A stretch of 64,000 nt of DNA from DTU015 sp012837895 (GCA_050952085.1 JBMNKH010000002.1:1-64000); one strand, 5' to 3'; shown: positions 25,190 through 35,803, counted from the stretch's first letter. Translations and numbers: made by a program. The notes: a model not told the origin generated them from the sequence alone.

Positions 25190-26923
25190 TTAGTCATCCT
25201 GGTCTTGGATCTTGACAACGATGGTCCTAGCACCTGTGTAAGTCACGAAACCCGGGGGGCTGCCTCCGGGTTTTCTGATAGCTCCGGCGTCGACCCAATC
25301 TACTTCGACTTTGCCTGATGAAGCGGCTTCTGAATGCCTGGCTGCCAAGCTTGCAGCCCAATCCAGGGCTTCTGGGGTGACTTCCCTCCCAGGCGCAGGC
25401 CTCAGAAGTACATGGGCGCCTTTTACCCCTTTGGCGTGGAGCCATACATCGCCAGGTCTCCTTAAATGGCGTATCAGGTAGTCGTTGCCCGCTGAACTCA
25501 TGCCGATATGTACAACGGTGCCATCAGGCCCTTGATGAGTTTCCACGTTCTTGTCCCGTTTCCGGGAAACCTTCTTCTCCCGGGTGCCTTGCCTTGACGC
25601 TCCATGCTTACGTATGGGTATACGGATGTTGCCGGCCCTGGCAGTATCCACAAGTTCATCTTGTATCAACAAGAGCGTGCTGATGTCATCTGCCTGGTCC
25701 AACCGCAGTCCAGTGTCCTTAAGTAACGCAACCTGGGACCTTACTTCCTTCAAAGAAGCTTGCAGCACTTTAGCAGTCCGCTGGAGTTTTGAGTACTTGG
25801 CATAGTACCTCCGGGCGTTTTCACCTGAACTGTACCTGGGATCAAGGGGAACGTAGGTTTCCCTGGGTGGATCCTGGTAATAATCAAGCACCTTCATTTC
25901 ATTGTGGCCTCTGGGAAGCTGCTGCCCGCTTGCGTGGATTAGTTCTCCCCAAATCCGGTACTTGTCGTATTCTTTGGCCTTTTGAAAGTCGTCCTCCTGG
26001 GCTATGAGCTTCGCCGTCAATTTGGCGGTAATTCTGTTGTACATTGACCTGACCTGGGCTTCAATTGACTTAAATGCCACGAAGTGCAAGAAATATTCCC
26101 TGTATCCGGATGTAGCTTCAAGCACCGACCGGTAGGTTCTTGCGGATTCCATATGATGCAAGGGCAATACGCCGAGCAAAGGCTCTCCCGACCGGCGCAA
26201 GTACAAAGCAGGGGAGAACTGCCTTTTTATGAGCAGGTTCTTGGTTTCCTCAAGAATTCCGGCCACCGCTTCCACGTTTTCCTGCGTCAACCGTTTTCGG
26301 TTGGGCAGGCCTGTCCATGAAAGTATGCCAGAGGCGTGCTCTTTGCCTATCCCCTCCACGTGCGAGACCAGAGCCATTTGGGCAGGCATGTTTGACGAAC
26401 AGATTTGATGGGCAAGACGGGTTAGGTCCGGGTCTAGCAGCAAGTTATGTTTTGTTGATTCTGGCGGTATGTATGGGCTTCCTGCTTCTAACCTGTACCT
26501 TGCCGGGGTGACGCTCAGCTCGGTTATGCCCCCGGATAGGAGGCCGATGCCGCCCTTTCCGCCTGCGCCATCAAACACAAGGGTGTAATCCCTGGTATTT
26601 CCCAGTTCATCATAGCCTGAGAAGTCAAGATACAGTATCCTGTCGAGGCTTTCCTGGCGGATTTGCGCGAGCGTCCCGCCTTCAAGGCGTTTTCGCAACC
26701 CAAGGCATATGCCTGATGGAACCCGCGGAGTTTCAGGTTTGTCCTCTGTGATTCCCACAAAGGGCCGTGCGTGCTCTAGAGACAGCACCAGATTCAACTT
26801 GCACTTGTAGCTCCAGAGGGCAAATAGCAGTTGTTTTTCCGACGGGTGGTATATTTTTTGCACCTTCAACGGAAGGTATCCTGCGATTTCATGGCGTATA
26901 GCATAAAGGGATATCCCGTCCAA
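25190..26923 (-). CDS. rqcH: Ribosome quality control factor RqcH (NFACT family)
   Basis: 577 residues. NFACT-N domain (MDGISLYAIRHEIAGYLPLK), central coiled-coil and helix-hairpin-helix region, and the C-terminal NFACT-R domain (DYLIRHLRRPGDVWLHAKG, then GAHVLLR). It binds split 50S subunits and directs alanine tailing of stalled peptides. The start is TTG 26923, with GAGGTGG eight bases upstream. It converges on pyrD, with 24 bases between the ends. Confidence 0.93.
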   Translation of the reverse strand: MDGISLYAIRHEIAGYLPLKVQKIYHPSEKQLLFALWSYKCKLNLVLSLEHARPFVGITEDKPETPRVPSGICLGLRKRLEGGTLAQIRQESLDRILYLDFSGYDELGNTRDYTLVFDGAGGKGGIGLLSGGITELSVTPARYRLEAGSPYIPPESTKHNLLLDPDLTRLAHQICSSNMPAQMALVSHVEGIGKEHASGILSWTGLPNRKRLTQENVEAVAGILEETKNLLIKRQFSPALYLRRSGEPLLGVLPLHHMESARTYRSVLEATSGYREYFLHFVAFKSIEAQVRSMYNRITAKLTAKLIAQEDDFQKAKEYDKYRIWGELIHASGQQLPRGHNEMKVLDYYQDPPRETYVPLDPRYSSGENARRYYAKYSKLQRTAKVLQASLKEVRSQVALLKDTGLRLDQADDISTLLLIQDELVDTARAGNIRIPIRKHGASRQGTREKKVSRKRDKNVETHQGPDGTVVHIGMSSAGNDYLIRHLRRPGDVWLHAKGVKGAHVLLRPAPGREVTPEALDWAASLAARHSEAASSGKVEVDWVDAGAIRKPGGSPPGFVTYTGARTIVVKIQDQDD

Positions 26924-26997
26924 GTATAATCCACCTCACGCATTTGAGTATATCTGTAAACACAGGTGGGGTTCAATACAGGAAAGAGGTGACACCT

Positions 26998-27366
26998 GTG
27001 ACCACTCTGTTCGATGCTGATGCTTTCCAGCAACTAGGATTCCGTGTCGTGGGGCAAGAACCTGATGGCATCAAAGTGGTGAAAGGGCATTGCGAAATAC
27101 ATATCCGGACGGTCAGGGAAGGCACTGCCTTGGACTTGCCGGTTATGCGTTTCCGGGAAAACCGGACTCCTAGTGAGACGCTCTTGAATTACCTGCTTGA
27201 GAGGAACGGGTCAATGAACGGGCCAGGGTTTTTCGCAATAAGGGAAGATTGCATTTACTACCGGGCCATTGCCGGTTGTCATGAGAATATTGAGCAGCTG
27301 GCCCTTGATATGCAGCAGACCGTGGAAAAACTGGGGCCTAAGGTCATCAATATAGCTAGACAGTAA
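26998..27366 (+). CDS. Hypothetical protein, 122 aa
   Basis: A small soluble protein of mixed alpha/beta composition with no motif I recognise. GTG 26998 follows AAAGAGGTG by six bases; the frame opens earlier (26944) but without a site. It is 30 bases upstream of, and codirectional with, a Cof-type phosphatase, so the two may be cotranscribed. It resembles small chaperone-like folds only vaguely. Confidence 0.6.
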   Translation: MTTLFDADAFQQLGFRVVGQEPDGIKVVKGHCEIHIRTVREGTALDLPVMRFRENRTPSETLLNYLLERNGSMNGPGFFAIREDCIYYRAIAGCHENIEQLALDMQQTVEKLGPKVINIARQ

Positions 27367-27396
27367 ATTAACCAAGGCTGGGCTGGAGAGGACAAG

Positions 27397-28218
27397 ATGA
27401 ATGAGTGTAACGTAAGACTGATTGTGTGCGACCTTGACGGTACTTTGACAGGACCGGCGGATAGGGGGTTGGAGGTTGCCAAGCATACCCTGGATTTCTG
27501 TCGCCGGAAAGGAATCAGGGTTACCGTTGCAACCGGAAGGGCATTTGCAGCGGCAGAGAGATACCTTGTGTATTTAGGCATAGACGAGCCCATAATAACT
27601 AATGGGGGAGCGCTTATCGCCAGGCTAGGCCAATCACCTATATATGAAAAAACAATAGAAAGGGATCTGGCTCAGGGAATCGCATTGCAGCTTAAGGCAT
27701 TGGGATACCCCTTTTTCTTTGTGGTCCAGAAGCATATGTACACTCACGTGAAAGGACGGCAAACAGAAGAGTATTCCAGGGCTTTGGGCTACGACATAAA
27801 GACAGTTGATTCTATCCGTGAAATACCTGGAGAACCCACTCAGATAGTCCTGAGGGTGCCGGATGAACAATGCGACAGCATCCTGAGGAGTTTGCATGCG
27901 AGATGGCTGCCGAAAGTAACTGTGATAAAGAGTTTGCCGCACCTGATAGAGATACAGCCGCCAGGGGTGTCCAAGGCAAAGGCAGTTGAGTTTCTGGCTG
28001 ACTCTATGAAGGTGGAAAGGGAACATGTATTGGCGATAGGAGACGGGCTCAATGACCTTGACATGCTAATGTGGTCAGGGATGAGGGCTGCTGTTGGGAA
28101 CGCCCACGAGATAGTCAAACGGAATGTGTCTTACGTATCCCAGATGCCTTATTCTGAAGGGGTACGTGACATAGTAGAGGAGTTCGCCGGTGCGCGGATA
28201 CAAGTGCCCGGAACATAA
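27397..28218 (+). CDS. Cof-type HAD-superfamily phosphatase
   Basis: 273 residues. HAD motif I CDLDGTLTG (nucleophile Asp), motif II TVATGR, motif III lysine in GVSKAKAVEFL and motif IV IGDGLNDLDML are all present, with a C2-type cap between. It hydrolyses phosphorylated metabolites; substrate unknown. GGAGAGG precedes ATG 27397. Confidence 0.9.
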   Translation: MNECNVRLIVCDLDGTLTGPADRGLEVAKHTLDFCRRKGIRVTVATGRAFAAAERYLVYLGIDEPIITNGGALIARLGQSPIYEKTIERDLAQGIALQLKALGYPFFFVVQKHMYTHVKGRQTEEYSRALGYDIKTVDSIREIPGEPTQIVLRVPDEQCDSILRSLHARWLPKVTVIKSLPHLIEIQPPGVSKAKAVEFLADSMKVEREHVLAIGDGLNDLDMLMWSGMRAAVGNAHEIVKRNVSYVSQMPYSEGVRDIVEEFAGARIQVPGT

Positions 28219-28241
28219 TGAAAGGCAGGCGGGGAAGTATT

Positions 28242-29561
28242 ATGACCAAAGAAGAGATAAAAAGGTCAGTGCTGGAACAAATAGACAAACACCGGGAAAA
28301 AATCATAGAGCTGGGGCAGCAGATAATGGCCAATCCTGAACTCGGATACAAAGAGTTCAAGACTTCTGCCCTGGTGCGTGAAAGTCTCACAGAACTCGGG
28401 CTGGAGGACATAACCGGCGGGCTGGCAATCACCGGCGTGTCCGGGGTACTGTCTTCAGGCAAAGCCGGCCCTAATGTATGTATCATGGGAGAGCTTGATG
28501 CTGTTGTTTGTCCAGGACATCCCTTTGCAGATCCGGTCACCGGTGCGGCCCACGCTTGCGGGCACAACGGACAAGTTGCATCAATGATTGGGTCAGCAAT
28601 AGGGCTGGTACATTCAGGAGCTATCGCGCACCTTTCAGGTAAGATTACCTTCCTGGGGGTGCCTGCCGAGGAATATGTGGAAGTGGAATACAGGCAGAAC
28701 CTCAGGAAACAAGGGAAAATCAGTTTCCTAGGGGGCAAGCAGGAACTTCTGGCCAACGGCTTTTTCGATGATATAGACATGGCAATGATGGTTCACATGG
28801 CTTCCCTCAAGCCCGGCACAAAAGTCGTGGTCGGGGGTACTTCAAATGGGTTCATTGGAAAACTTGTTAAGTATAGAGGTAAAGAGGCTCATGCAGGCGG
28901 AAGCCCCCACATGGGTATTAACGCCCTTAATGCTGCGCTCTTAGGGCTCATGGCGGTTCACCTGCAAAGGGAGACGTTCAAAGATGACGATCACATAAGG
29001 GTTCATCCGATCATAACAAAAGGCGGGGACCTGGTTAACGTGATCCCGGCCGATGTAAGGATAGAAACGTATGTAAGAGGCAAAACCCTTGAAGCAATCC
29101 AGGATGCCAACAGGAAAGTCACAAGGGCGCTCAGGGCAGGCGCAGAAGCTATCGGGGCCCGGGTGGAGATCGAAGATATTCCTGGTTACCTACCCAGGGT
29201 CAGCAACGAAATGCTTGACGAAGTGTTTAGGGCGAATGCAGAAGCTCTTGTAGGAAAACATATGGTAGATAGTGGCACTCACGGCACCGGATCATCTGAC
29301 ATGGGGGATATTATGCACTTGATTCCGGCTATTCACCCGTCCTGCGGAGGTGCAAGGGGAACGGCCCATTCTGAGGAGTTCGTGGTCGACGACCCGGAGA
29401 CGGCATACATAGTACCTGCCAAGCTATTGGCGCTGACTGCGATAGATCTTTTGTGGGATGACGCGTCGCTAGGGCGTGAAATCGTTGAGAACTTCGAGCC
29501 GCTTATGACCAAAGAAGAGTATCTCGATGCTTGGGAGCGGCTTACACAGGACGGTGATTAA
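28242..29561 (+). CDS. M20-family amidohydrolase/peptidase
   Basis: 439 residues, with metal-ligand regions MGELDAVVCPGHPF, HACGHNGQVASM, GVPAEEYVEVEY and a C-terminal HPSCGGARGTAHSEEF, plus the dimerisation-domain segment GKEAHAGGSPHMGINALNAA. It is closest in feel to AbgB-like aminobenzoyl-glutamate hydrolases and N-acyl amino acid deacylases. The substrate cannot be assigned. ATG 28242 is preferred, since GGCGGGGA lies just upstream; ATG 28218 overlaps the previous stop. Confidence 0.88.
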   Translation: MTKEEIKRSVLEQIDKHREKIIELGQQIMANPELGYKEFKTSALVRESLTELGLEDITGGLAITGVSGVLSSGKAGPNVCIMGELDAVVCPGHPFADPVTGAAHACGHNGQVASMIGSAIGLVHSGAIAHLSGKITFLGVPAEEYVEVEYRQNLRKQGKISFLGGKQELLANGFFDDIDMAMMVHMASLKPGTKVVVGGTSNGFIGKLVKYRGKEAHAGGSPHMGINALNAALLGLMAVHLQRETFKDDDHIRVHPIITKGGDLVNVIPADVRIETYVRGKTLEAIQDANRKVTRALRAGAEAIGARVEIEDIPGYLPRVSNEMLDEVFRANAEALVGKHMVDSGTHGTGSSDMGDIMHLIPAIHPSCGGARGTAHSEEFVVDDPETAYIVPAKLLALTAIDLLWDDASLGREIVENFEPLMTKEEYLDAWERLTQDGD

Positions 29562-29585
29562 TGGCGAAGGGGGTTTACATAGCAG

Positions 29586-32291
29586 ATGCCAGCGCAAAGA
29601 TGGTTTTGGATTCTAGTTGGTGTGGCTGTAGCTCTTGCTCTGGCTTCAACCAGGATAGCTTTTTTCTTTACAGAAATATGGTGGTTTGAAGATCTGGGTT
29701 ACAGTCCTGTGTTTTGGACCATTGTTAAAGCCAGATGGCTTGTGGCCTTAGCTGGGGGTCTCTTATTTTTCGTTGTTGCCCTTTCCAATTTGGCGGCAGT
29801 TATGTGGAAACGGCGGAGGCTAGATGTGGTGGGAGGATTGGTCATGCCTGTCCCGGTCCAATCACCCGACAGGTTGTGGCAATGGATCTTAGTTGCGGCC
29901 GCTGTAGTAGGGGTATTGGGAGGCCTGTCCGGCTACAGCCAATGGCATGTTGTGCTGGCACACCTCAATGCTACTTCGTTTGGGATAGACGATCCCTTTT
30001 TCGCCAAAGACGTTGGGTTTTATATCTTCAACCTCCCTTTCATACGCTTACTCCAGCAGCACTTGTGGGTTGCTTTCATCGCGGCCTTGGCCCTTTCGGC
30101 GGTAATGTACTTCATTTTCGGGGACTTGCGCCTTACCGACAGGAGAGTAATTGCATCCCGCAGGGCACGTGTACATATTTCGATCCTGTCAGCCGTGTTG
30201 TTCGGGCTGAAGGCTTGGAGTTACAGGATAGACATGTGGAACCTCATGTATTCGCCCAGAGGGGCGGCTTTTGGGGCGTCATATACTGATATCCATGCCC
30301 AGGTGCCGGCATACAAAGGACTGATGGCAGTGGCCCTGGTGGGCGTCGGATTCTCACTAATGGGCCTGGTGATCAGGAATTTCAGGTGGATAGGATACGC
30401 GGTGCTCGGTATGGTCGTCATGTCGTTTGCAGTGGGATATGCATATCCTGCATTCATCCAGCAGTTTACGGTATCGCCAAACGAAATCGCCTATGAAGAG
30501 CCGTTTATCGAGAAGAACATAACGTTTACCAGGGATGCTTTTGCGCTTAACAATATAGATATTATTGAGTATCCGGCCGAAGACTTGCTCACCAGGGAAG
30601 ATATCCTCAATAACCCTGATACAGTTGCCAATTTGAGGCTGTGGGATTACAGGGTGCTCAAGGACACGTTCAGCCAGGTGCAGGAAATCAGGATGTACTA
30701 CAGGTTCAACGATGTGGATATAGACAGGTATGTGGTAAACGGTGATCTCCGTCAGGTCTTGCTCTCTCCCAGGGAACTGGATGTAGATCTCTTGCCTGGC
30801 GAGGCAAAAACTTGGATCAACCTTCACCTTAAGTACACCCACGGATACGGTGTGGTAATGAGCCCTTCCCGTGTAGTTACAGGAGACGGCATGCCTGCAT
30901 TCTACTTCAAAGACGTCCCGCCAAGGACAACTACAGACCTTTTACTGGATAGACCTGAGTTATATTTTGGAGAATTGACGAACCACTACATTATCGTCAA
31001 CACCAAAGAACCCGAGTTCGATTATCCGACTCTGGACTCTGAAACCTTGGAGCCAACGTTCTACCAGGGTAAAGCGGGCATAAGACTAGACAGTCTCATC
31101 AAGAAACTTGCCTTTACCATCAGGTTCAGGGATTATCAGATTTTGGTTTCAGGAGCCTTGACCCCTGATTCAAGACTGATCATGAGGCGGAACATCGTGG
31201 ACCGGGTGCAGAGGATAGCACCGTTTTTCCTCTATGACAAGGACCCTTATCTGGTTGTAGCTGATGGAAGGCTTTACTGGATCATCGATGGGTATACCGT
31301 ATCATCCAGTTACCCATATAGCCAGCCTGACAGCGTAATGAGGGTGAACTACATGAGGAATGCGGTAAAGGCGGTAATCGACGCGTATGACGGAACTACA
31401 AGCTTCTACAGGGCAGATCAAGATGATCCGATCCTGAAGATGTATGAGAGCATTTTTCCTGGACTTATAAGGCCCATAGAGGAAATGCCCGTTGCGCTGA
31501 AGCGTCACATCCGCTTCCCGCAGGACCTGTTTATGGTGCAGGCCAGGATGCTCAAGACATATCACATGACCGATCCAAAGGTGTTTTACAACAAAGAAGA
31601 CTACTGGGAGATTCCCAGTGAGTATTACGGCGACCGGGAGATTCCGGTTGAACCGTATTATATCCTCGCGTCTTTGCCTGGGGAAACGGTTACTGAATAC
31701 GTGCATATGATACCGTTTACACCAAGGGGCAAACCAAACATGGTTGCGTGGCTGGCAGTACGGTGTGAACCTGAGAGATACGGGCAAATGCTGCTGTATA
31801 GGTTGCCGAAAGACAAACACATCCCAGGCCCTATGCAAGTCGAATCCCTTATCTCACAAAATCCTGAGATTGCAGAAGCTATGACCCTGTGGGGCCAGGC
31901 AGGCTCCCAGGTGATCAGGGGAAATCTTGTGACCATACCCATGGACGGTTCTTTCCTGTATGTTGAGCCCTTGTATATCCAGGCTGAAAGGGTGAAGATT
32001 CCCGAACTCAAGCGTGTGATCATGTACGCAGGAGGACAGGTGGCCATGGGAACCAGTGTTGAAGACGCCCTGAACAGGTTAGTTGGCTGGGTTGCTGAGC
32101 CGCCTTCGGGGGAATCAGAGCCGGGGGAAATCACAGGACTACCGGACCTTATAGCAAGAGCTAATGAAGTGTGGTCTGAAGCCCAGGCCAGGCTGAGAAG
32201 CGGGGATTGGGCAGGCTACGGCGAACTGATAGAGGAACTTGGCGAAATCTTGAGACAACTGCAGAGACACAGCACTGGCTTGGAGCAATAA
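29586..32291 (+). CDS. UPF0182 family membrane protein
   Basis: 901 residues. The N-terminal third has about seven membrane spans (WFWILVGVAVALALAST and others); the rest is a large extracytoplasmic domain with NEIAYEEPFIEKNI and YTVSSSYPYSQP, typical of UPF0182. Function is unknown. The length matches the family. It follows the amidohydrolase by 24 bases and may be cotranscribed with it. Confidence 0.9.
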   Translation: MPAQRWFWILVGVAVALALASTRIAFFFTEIWWFEDLGYSPVFWTIVKARWLVALAGGLLFFVVALSNLAAVMWKRRRLDVVGGLVMPVPVQSPDRLWQWILVAAAVVGVLGGLSGYSQWHVVLAHLNATSFGIDDPFFAKDVGFYIFNLPFIRLLQQHLWVAFIAALALSAVMYFIFGDLRLTDRRVIASRRARVHISILSAVLFGLKAWSYRIDMWNLMYSPRGAAFGASYTDIHAQVPAYKGLMAVALVGVGFSLMGLVIRNFRWIGYAVLGMVVMSFAVGYAYPAFIQQFTVSPNEIAYEEPFIEKNITFTRDAFALNNIDIIEYPAEDLLTREDILNNPDTVANLRLWDYRVLKDTFSQVQEIRMYYRFNDVDIDRYVVNGDLRQVLLSPRELDVDLLPGEAKTWINLHLKYTHGYGVVMSPSRVVTGDGMPAFYFKDVPPRTTTDLLLDRPELYFGELTNHYIIVNTKEPEFDYPTLDSETLEPTFYQGKAGIRLDSLIKKLAFTIRFRDYQILVSGALTPDSRLIMRRNIVDRVQRIAPFFLYDKDPYLVVADGRLYWIIDGYTVSSSYPYSQPDSVMRVNYMRNAVKAVIDAYDGTTSFYRADQDDPILKMYESIFPGLIRPIEEMPVALKRHIRFPQDLFMVQARMLKTYHMTDPKVFYNKEDYWEIPSEYYGDREIPVEPYYILASLPGETVTEYVHMIPFTPRGKPNMVAWLAVRCEPERYGQMLLYRLPKDKHIPGPMQVESLISQNPEIAEAMTLWGQAGSQVIRGNLVTIPMDGSFLYVEPLYIQAERVKIPELKRVIMYAGGQVAMGTSVEDALNRLVGWVAEPPSGESEPGEITGLPDLIARANEVWSEAQARLRSGDWAGYGELIEELGEILRQLQRHSTGLEQ

Positions 32292-32359
32292 CTCTTATCA
32301 ATTCACGCCGTGAGTGCTACACTTAACCTAGGACAAGTGTGTGAAGGAAGTGTAATCGT

Positions 32360-33676
32360 ATGGATATTAGTGATGCAAACCTCTATGAGACTACCGTACG
32401 CAATATCGGTACATATGAAGATAAAAAGGTTACGTTGAAGGGCTGGTTGTACAACAAGCGTTCCTCAGGGAAGATCATGTTCCTTATCCTGCGGGATGGC
32501 ACTGGAATCGCCCAGTGTGTCGTATCAAAGAGTGACGTAGGGGAAGAACTGTTTTCCCGGCTTGATAAATTGAACCAGGAGTCCAGCCTGGTAATGCAAG
32601 GACTTGTCAGGAAAGACCACAGAGCGCCAGGCGGATATGAGCTAGGCGTCACTGCTTGTGAGATCGTGTCGGAGTCTCTTGACGACTATCCCATAAGCCT
32701 CAAAGAACACGGGGTTGAGTTCTTGCTTGACAACAGGCATTTGTGGATGAGGACCCCCCGTCAAAGAAACATTCTGCTCATACGGTCGGAGATCATTAAA
32801 GCCTGCAGGGACTTCCTCCATAGTGAAGGATTTGTCAATGTGGACGCCCCCATAATGACGCCGGCTGCATGTGAAGGCACCACTACACTGTTCCCCGTCA
32901 AGTACTTCGGGGAGCAAGCTTACCTCAGCCAGAGCGGGCAGCTGTACAACGAGGCAGCCATCATGTCTCTGGGGAAAGTGTATTGCTTCGGGCCAACTTT
33001 CAGGGCGGAGAAGTCGAAAACCAGGCGCCACCTTACTGAATTTTGGATGGTTGAACCTGAAGCCGCTTTCATGGAATTTGGTGAGATGCTTGAACTTGAA
33101 GAGAGGATGGTATGTTACATCCTGAAGCATGTACTGGATAACTGTGAGGCCCTCCTAACGGAAATAGGCAGGGATCCGGAGACGCTGAAGCAAGTCAGCC
33201 CTCCGTTTCCACGGATTACGTATACGGAAGCAGTTGACCTCCTGGCACAGAAGGGAATAGACATAAGCTGGGGGGACGATTTCGGAGCGCCCCACGAAAC
33301 GGCGATCGCATCTGAGTACACTAAGCCTGTTTTCGTCACCCATTTCCCGACGAAGATAAAAGCCTTCTATATGCAACCGGATCCCGATAATCCCGATACA
33401 GTTTTGGGGGCGGATCTTCTCGCTCCTGAGGGATACGGGGAGATAATCGGCGGCGGCGAACGGATACACGATTACAACCTATTGCTTGAAAGGCTCAAGG
33501 AGCATAATCTGCCTTTGGAGGATTATGAATGGTACCTTGATTTGAGGAGATACGGGTCTGTACCTCACTCTGGCTTTGGAATGGGAATAGAGCGTGTTGT
33601 TGCCTGGATATGCGGTCTTGAGCATGTTAGAGAGACAATCCCGTTTCCCAGGATGATTAACAGGCTAAGGCCGTAA
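32360..33676 (+). CDS. asnS: Asparaginyl-tRNA synthetase
   Basis: 438 residues, class IIb. An N-terminal OB-fold anticodon domain (VTLKGWLYNKR), motif 2 FRAEKSKTRRHLTEFWMVE, motif 3 GFGMGIERVVAWICG, and the SQSGQLYNEA stretch that separates AsnRS from AspRS. GAAGGAAGTG lies upstream of ATG 32360. Confidence 0.95.
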   Translation: MDISDANLYETTVRNIGTYEDKKVTLKGWLYNKRSSGKIMFLILRDGTGIAQCVVSKSDVGEELFSRLDKLNQESSLVMQGLVRKDHRAPGGYELGVTACEIVSESLDDYPISLKEHGVEFLLDNRHLWMRTPRQRNILLIRSEIIKACRDFLHSEGFVNVDAPIMTPAACEGTTTLFPVKYFGEQAYLSQSGQLYNEAAIMSLGKVYCFGPTFRAEKSKTRRHLTEFWMVEPEAAFMEFGEMLELEERMVCYILKHVLDNCEALLTEIGRDPETLKQVSPPFPRITYTEAVDLLAQKGIDISWGDDFGAPHETAIASEYTKPVFVTHFPTKIKAFYMQPDPDNPDTVLGADLLAPEGYGEIIGGGERIHDYNLLLERLKEHNLPLEDYEWYLDLRRYGSVPHSGFGMGIERVVAWICGLEHVRETIPFPRMINRLRP

Positions 33677-33695
33677 ACGCTAAGGAGGTAATACA

Positions 33696-34571
33696 ATGGC
33701 TGAGGAGGTCAGGAATGGCAGACATGAAAAACTGGTAGAGCTCGGTGAATTGATTAGGGCGCGCAGGGAAAACCTGGGGTTATCAATCGAGGAAGTACAA
33801 GAGAAAACCAAGATCCGGTCAAGATACCTAAGGGCAATCGAAGCAGGAGATGACAGGATTCCGCCGGGTAAAGCTTATTTCCGGGTGTTCCTCAAGTCAT
33901 ATGCTGAATTTCTGGGCTTGGACGGGCTGGAGTTGTCCCGGGCGTACAAGGAAATAGCTGAAAGCAATAACCGGTACAGGCCTCCGGTTACTCCTGTTCA
34001 AGATGGCCCAAAGGCCTCTCAGCCCAGGCCTAGACGGAGACCCCGCCGGAGAAAGGGCATGGGCGCCGTAACAAAGACCCTGCTGGCCCTGGTTCTCCTG
34101 GCAGGTGCGATTTTCGGGATTACCAGGTTGTACGGCCTATACTCGTCCCGGGGCGAAGACCCAGGTGGTATAGTTGATCCGGAAAACGGTCCTGTTGTAG
34201 AAGAACCTGATCCCAGCCAGGGAAAAGAGGTGCCGGAAGAGCCTGTCCTTGAGGTGATTATCGACAGGAAAGATCCAAGCGAGGAAGTCACCGTGTTTAC
34301 CATCAACCAAAGCCCTTTGACGGTCATCCTTGAGACCTTTCCTGAAGAAGGCACCAGGTGTTGGATTCAGGTGCAGGCTGACGGGGAAACGGTTGTAGAG
34401 GAGACTATGGGCCCTGACCAGACAGTTGAAGTTACCGCTGAAGAGGAAATCAAGGTGAGGGCAGGTGCACCATGGGTGCTTACGTTGACATTGAATGAAC
34501 AAGATCTTGGTGTCGGCGGGCCCTATGGCCCTGTGAAAGACTTGATATTCCGTTATGATGAAGAATTGTAG
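33696..34571 (+). CDS. RodZ-like membrane-anchored helix-turn-helix protein
   Basis: 291 residues. A cytoplasmic HTH_25 domain (about 14-85, LIRARRENLGLSIEEVQEKT), a basic stretch, one membrane span (about 128-146, LLALVLLAGAIFGITRLYG), a Pro/Glu-rich linker, then a DUF4115-like extracytoplasmic domain (about 185-290). RodZ links MreB filaments to the elongasome. Here it sits between asnS and dacF, and dacF also concerns wall metabolism. Confidence 0.85.
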   Translation: MAEEVRNGRHEKLVELGELIRARRENLGLSIEEVQEKTKIRSRYLRAIEAGDDRIPPGKAYFRVFLKSYAEFLGLDGLELSRAYKEIAESNNRYRPPVTPVQDGPKASQPRPRRRPRRRKGMGAVTKTLLALVLLAGAIFGITRLYGLYSSRGEDPGGIVDPENGPVVEEPDPSQGKEVPEEPVLEVIIDRKDPSEEVTVFTINQSPLTVILETFPEEGTRCWIQVQADGETVVEETMGPDQTVEVTAEEEIKVRAGAPWVLTLTLNEQDLGVGGPYGPVKDLIFRYDEEL

Positions 34572-34648
34572 ACGTTAAACATCATACCGCTACAGTGTTT
34601 CCCATATGATGTTCTTGATCCCCTCAAGCCTCAGAGTGGTGGTATGAC

Positions 34649-35803
34649 ATGGAAAGTTGTTCCTTCAAGAGACTGTTGGCCGTGGTCCTGATAGTAGTCT
34701 GGTTATGCGCCGGCAAACCGGCCATGGCGTCAGCACCTCCTGAGATATCTGCAAGAGCTGCAATCCTGATTGAGTGGCAAACAGGAACTGTACTCTTGGA
34801 GAAACGTGGGTTTACACGGATGCACCCGGCCAGTTTGACCAAGATGATGACTGCTCTCTTAGCTGTTGAACTGGGACGGTTGGAGGACTTGGTCCATGTG
34901 TCAGAGGAAGCCGCCTCCCAAGTTGGTTCGTCAATGAACCTGAGACCGGGAGATGTTTTCACCTTACAGGATCTGCTGTACGGGTTGATGCTGGTCTCAG
35001 GAAACGATGCAGCCTGGGCAATAGCAGAACACATCTGCAACGGGAAAGCTTCTGAGTTTTTCAAACTGATGAACCAGAGGGCAAAGGAGCTGGGGGCGAT
35101 CAATACAAGGTTTGAGAACCCCCACGGCCTTACCGACCCTAATCACTATACCACAGCCTTCGATCTTGCCATCATTGCCAAAGCATGTATGAGACATCCG
35201 TACTTCAAACAACTTGTTGCTACCAAAGAGAAGGATGCGATTGAAGCTGAATCAGGGGTACGCCTGTCCCTTGAAAACACCAACAGGTTGCTGTGGTTTG
35301 TTCCGGGAGCTGACGGCGTAAAAACAGGCACAACGCAAGCTGCCGGACAGTGCCTGGTTGCCTCAGCCACCAGAGACGGTATGCGGCTGCTTTCGGTGGT
35401 GTTGGACAGCATGGACAGGTGGCGTGACACTTCCACACTCCTGGAATACGGGTTTAGTGATTTCAAATATGTGAAAGTTGTGCCTGCAGGGGAAATGATT
35501 GTTACGTTGCCCGTATCACGTTCTGCTACACGACAGGTACCTATCGTTTGCATGAATGATCTTGATGCCTGCATACCGAAAAACGCCTTCGGACTCAGGA
35601 TTGAACTGGACTTACCTGACAGGATTTATCCGTGCCCCGCCGGAACAATAGTAGGCCAGGCAACTCTCCGCTTGGGTGAACAGGTTGTAGGCTATTCAGA
35701 CCTTGCGACAGGTATCTGGACTAGCCCCAGCACACCTCTCCGCCTAGTAGCGTGCCTGGCCTCGAAGACCATTGCCATTCTCTTAAGTTTGGGACTCTTG
35801 TGA
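34649..35803 (+). CDS. dacF: D-alanyl-D-alanine carboxypeptidase (DacF-like PBP)
   Basis: 384 residues with a signal peptide (LLAVVLIVVWLCAGKPAMA), and the serine penicillin-binding motifs SLTK (in HPASLTKMMTALL), SGN (LVSGNDAAWAIAEH) and KTG (DGVKTGTTQAAGQ). A C-terminal PBP5-like domain and a terminal hydrophobic helix for membrane attachment follow. It trims the terminal D-Ala of peptidoglycan stem peptides. In spore formers this type often works on spore peptidoglycan. No strong ribosome-binding site is seen before ATG 34649. Confidence 0.92.
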   Translation: MESCSFKRLLAVVLIVVWLCAGKPAMASAPPEISARAAILIEWQTGTVLLEKRGFTRMHPASLTKMMTALLAVELGRLEDLVHVSEEAASQVGSSMNLRPGDVFTLQDLLYGLMLVSGNDAAWAIAEHICNGKASEFFKLMNQRAKELGAINTRFENPHGLTDPNHYTTAFDLAIIAKACMRHPYFKQLVATKEKDAIEAESGVRLSLENTNRLLWFVPGADGVKTGTTQAAGQCLVASATRDGMRLLSVVLDSMDRWRDTSTLLEYGFSDFKYVKVVPAGEMIVTLPVSRSATRQVPIVCMNDLDACIPKNAFGLRIELDLPDRIYPCPAGTIVGQATLRLGEQVVGYSDLATGIWTSPSTPLRLVACLASKTIAILLSLGLL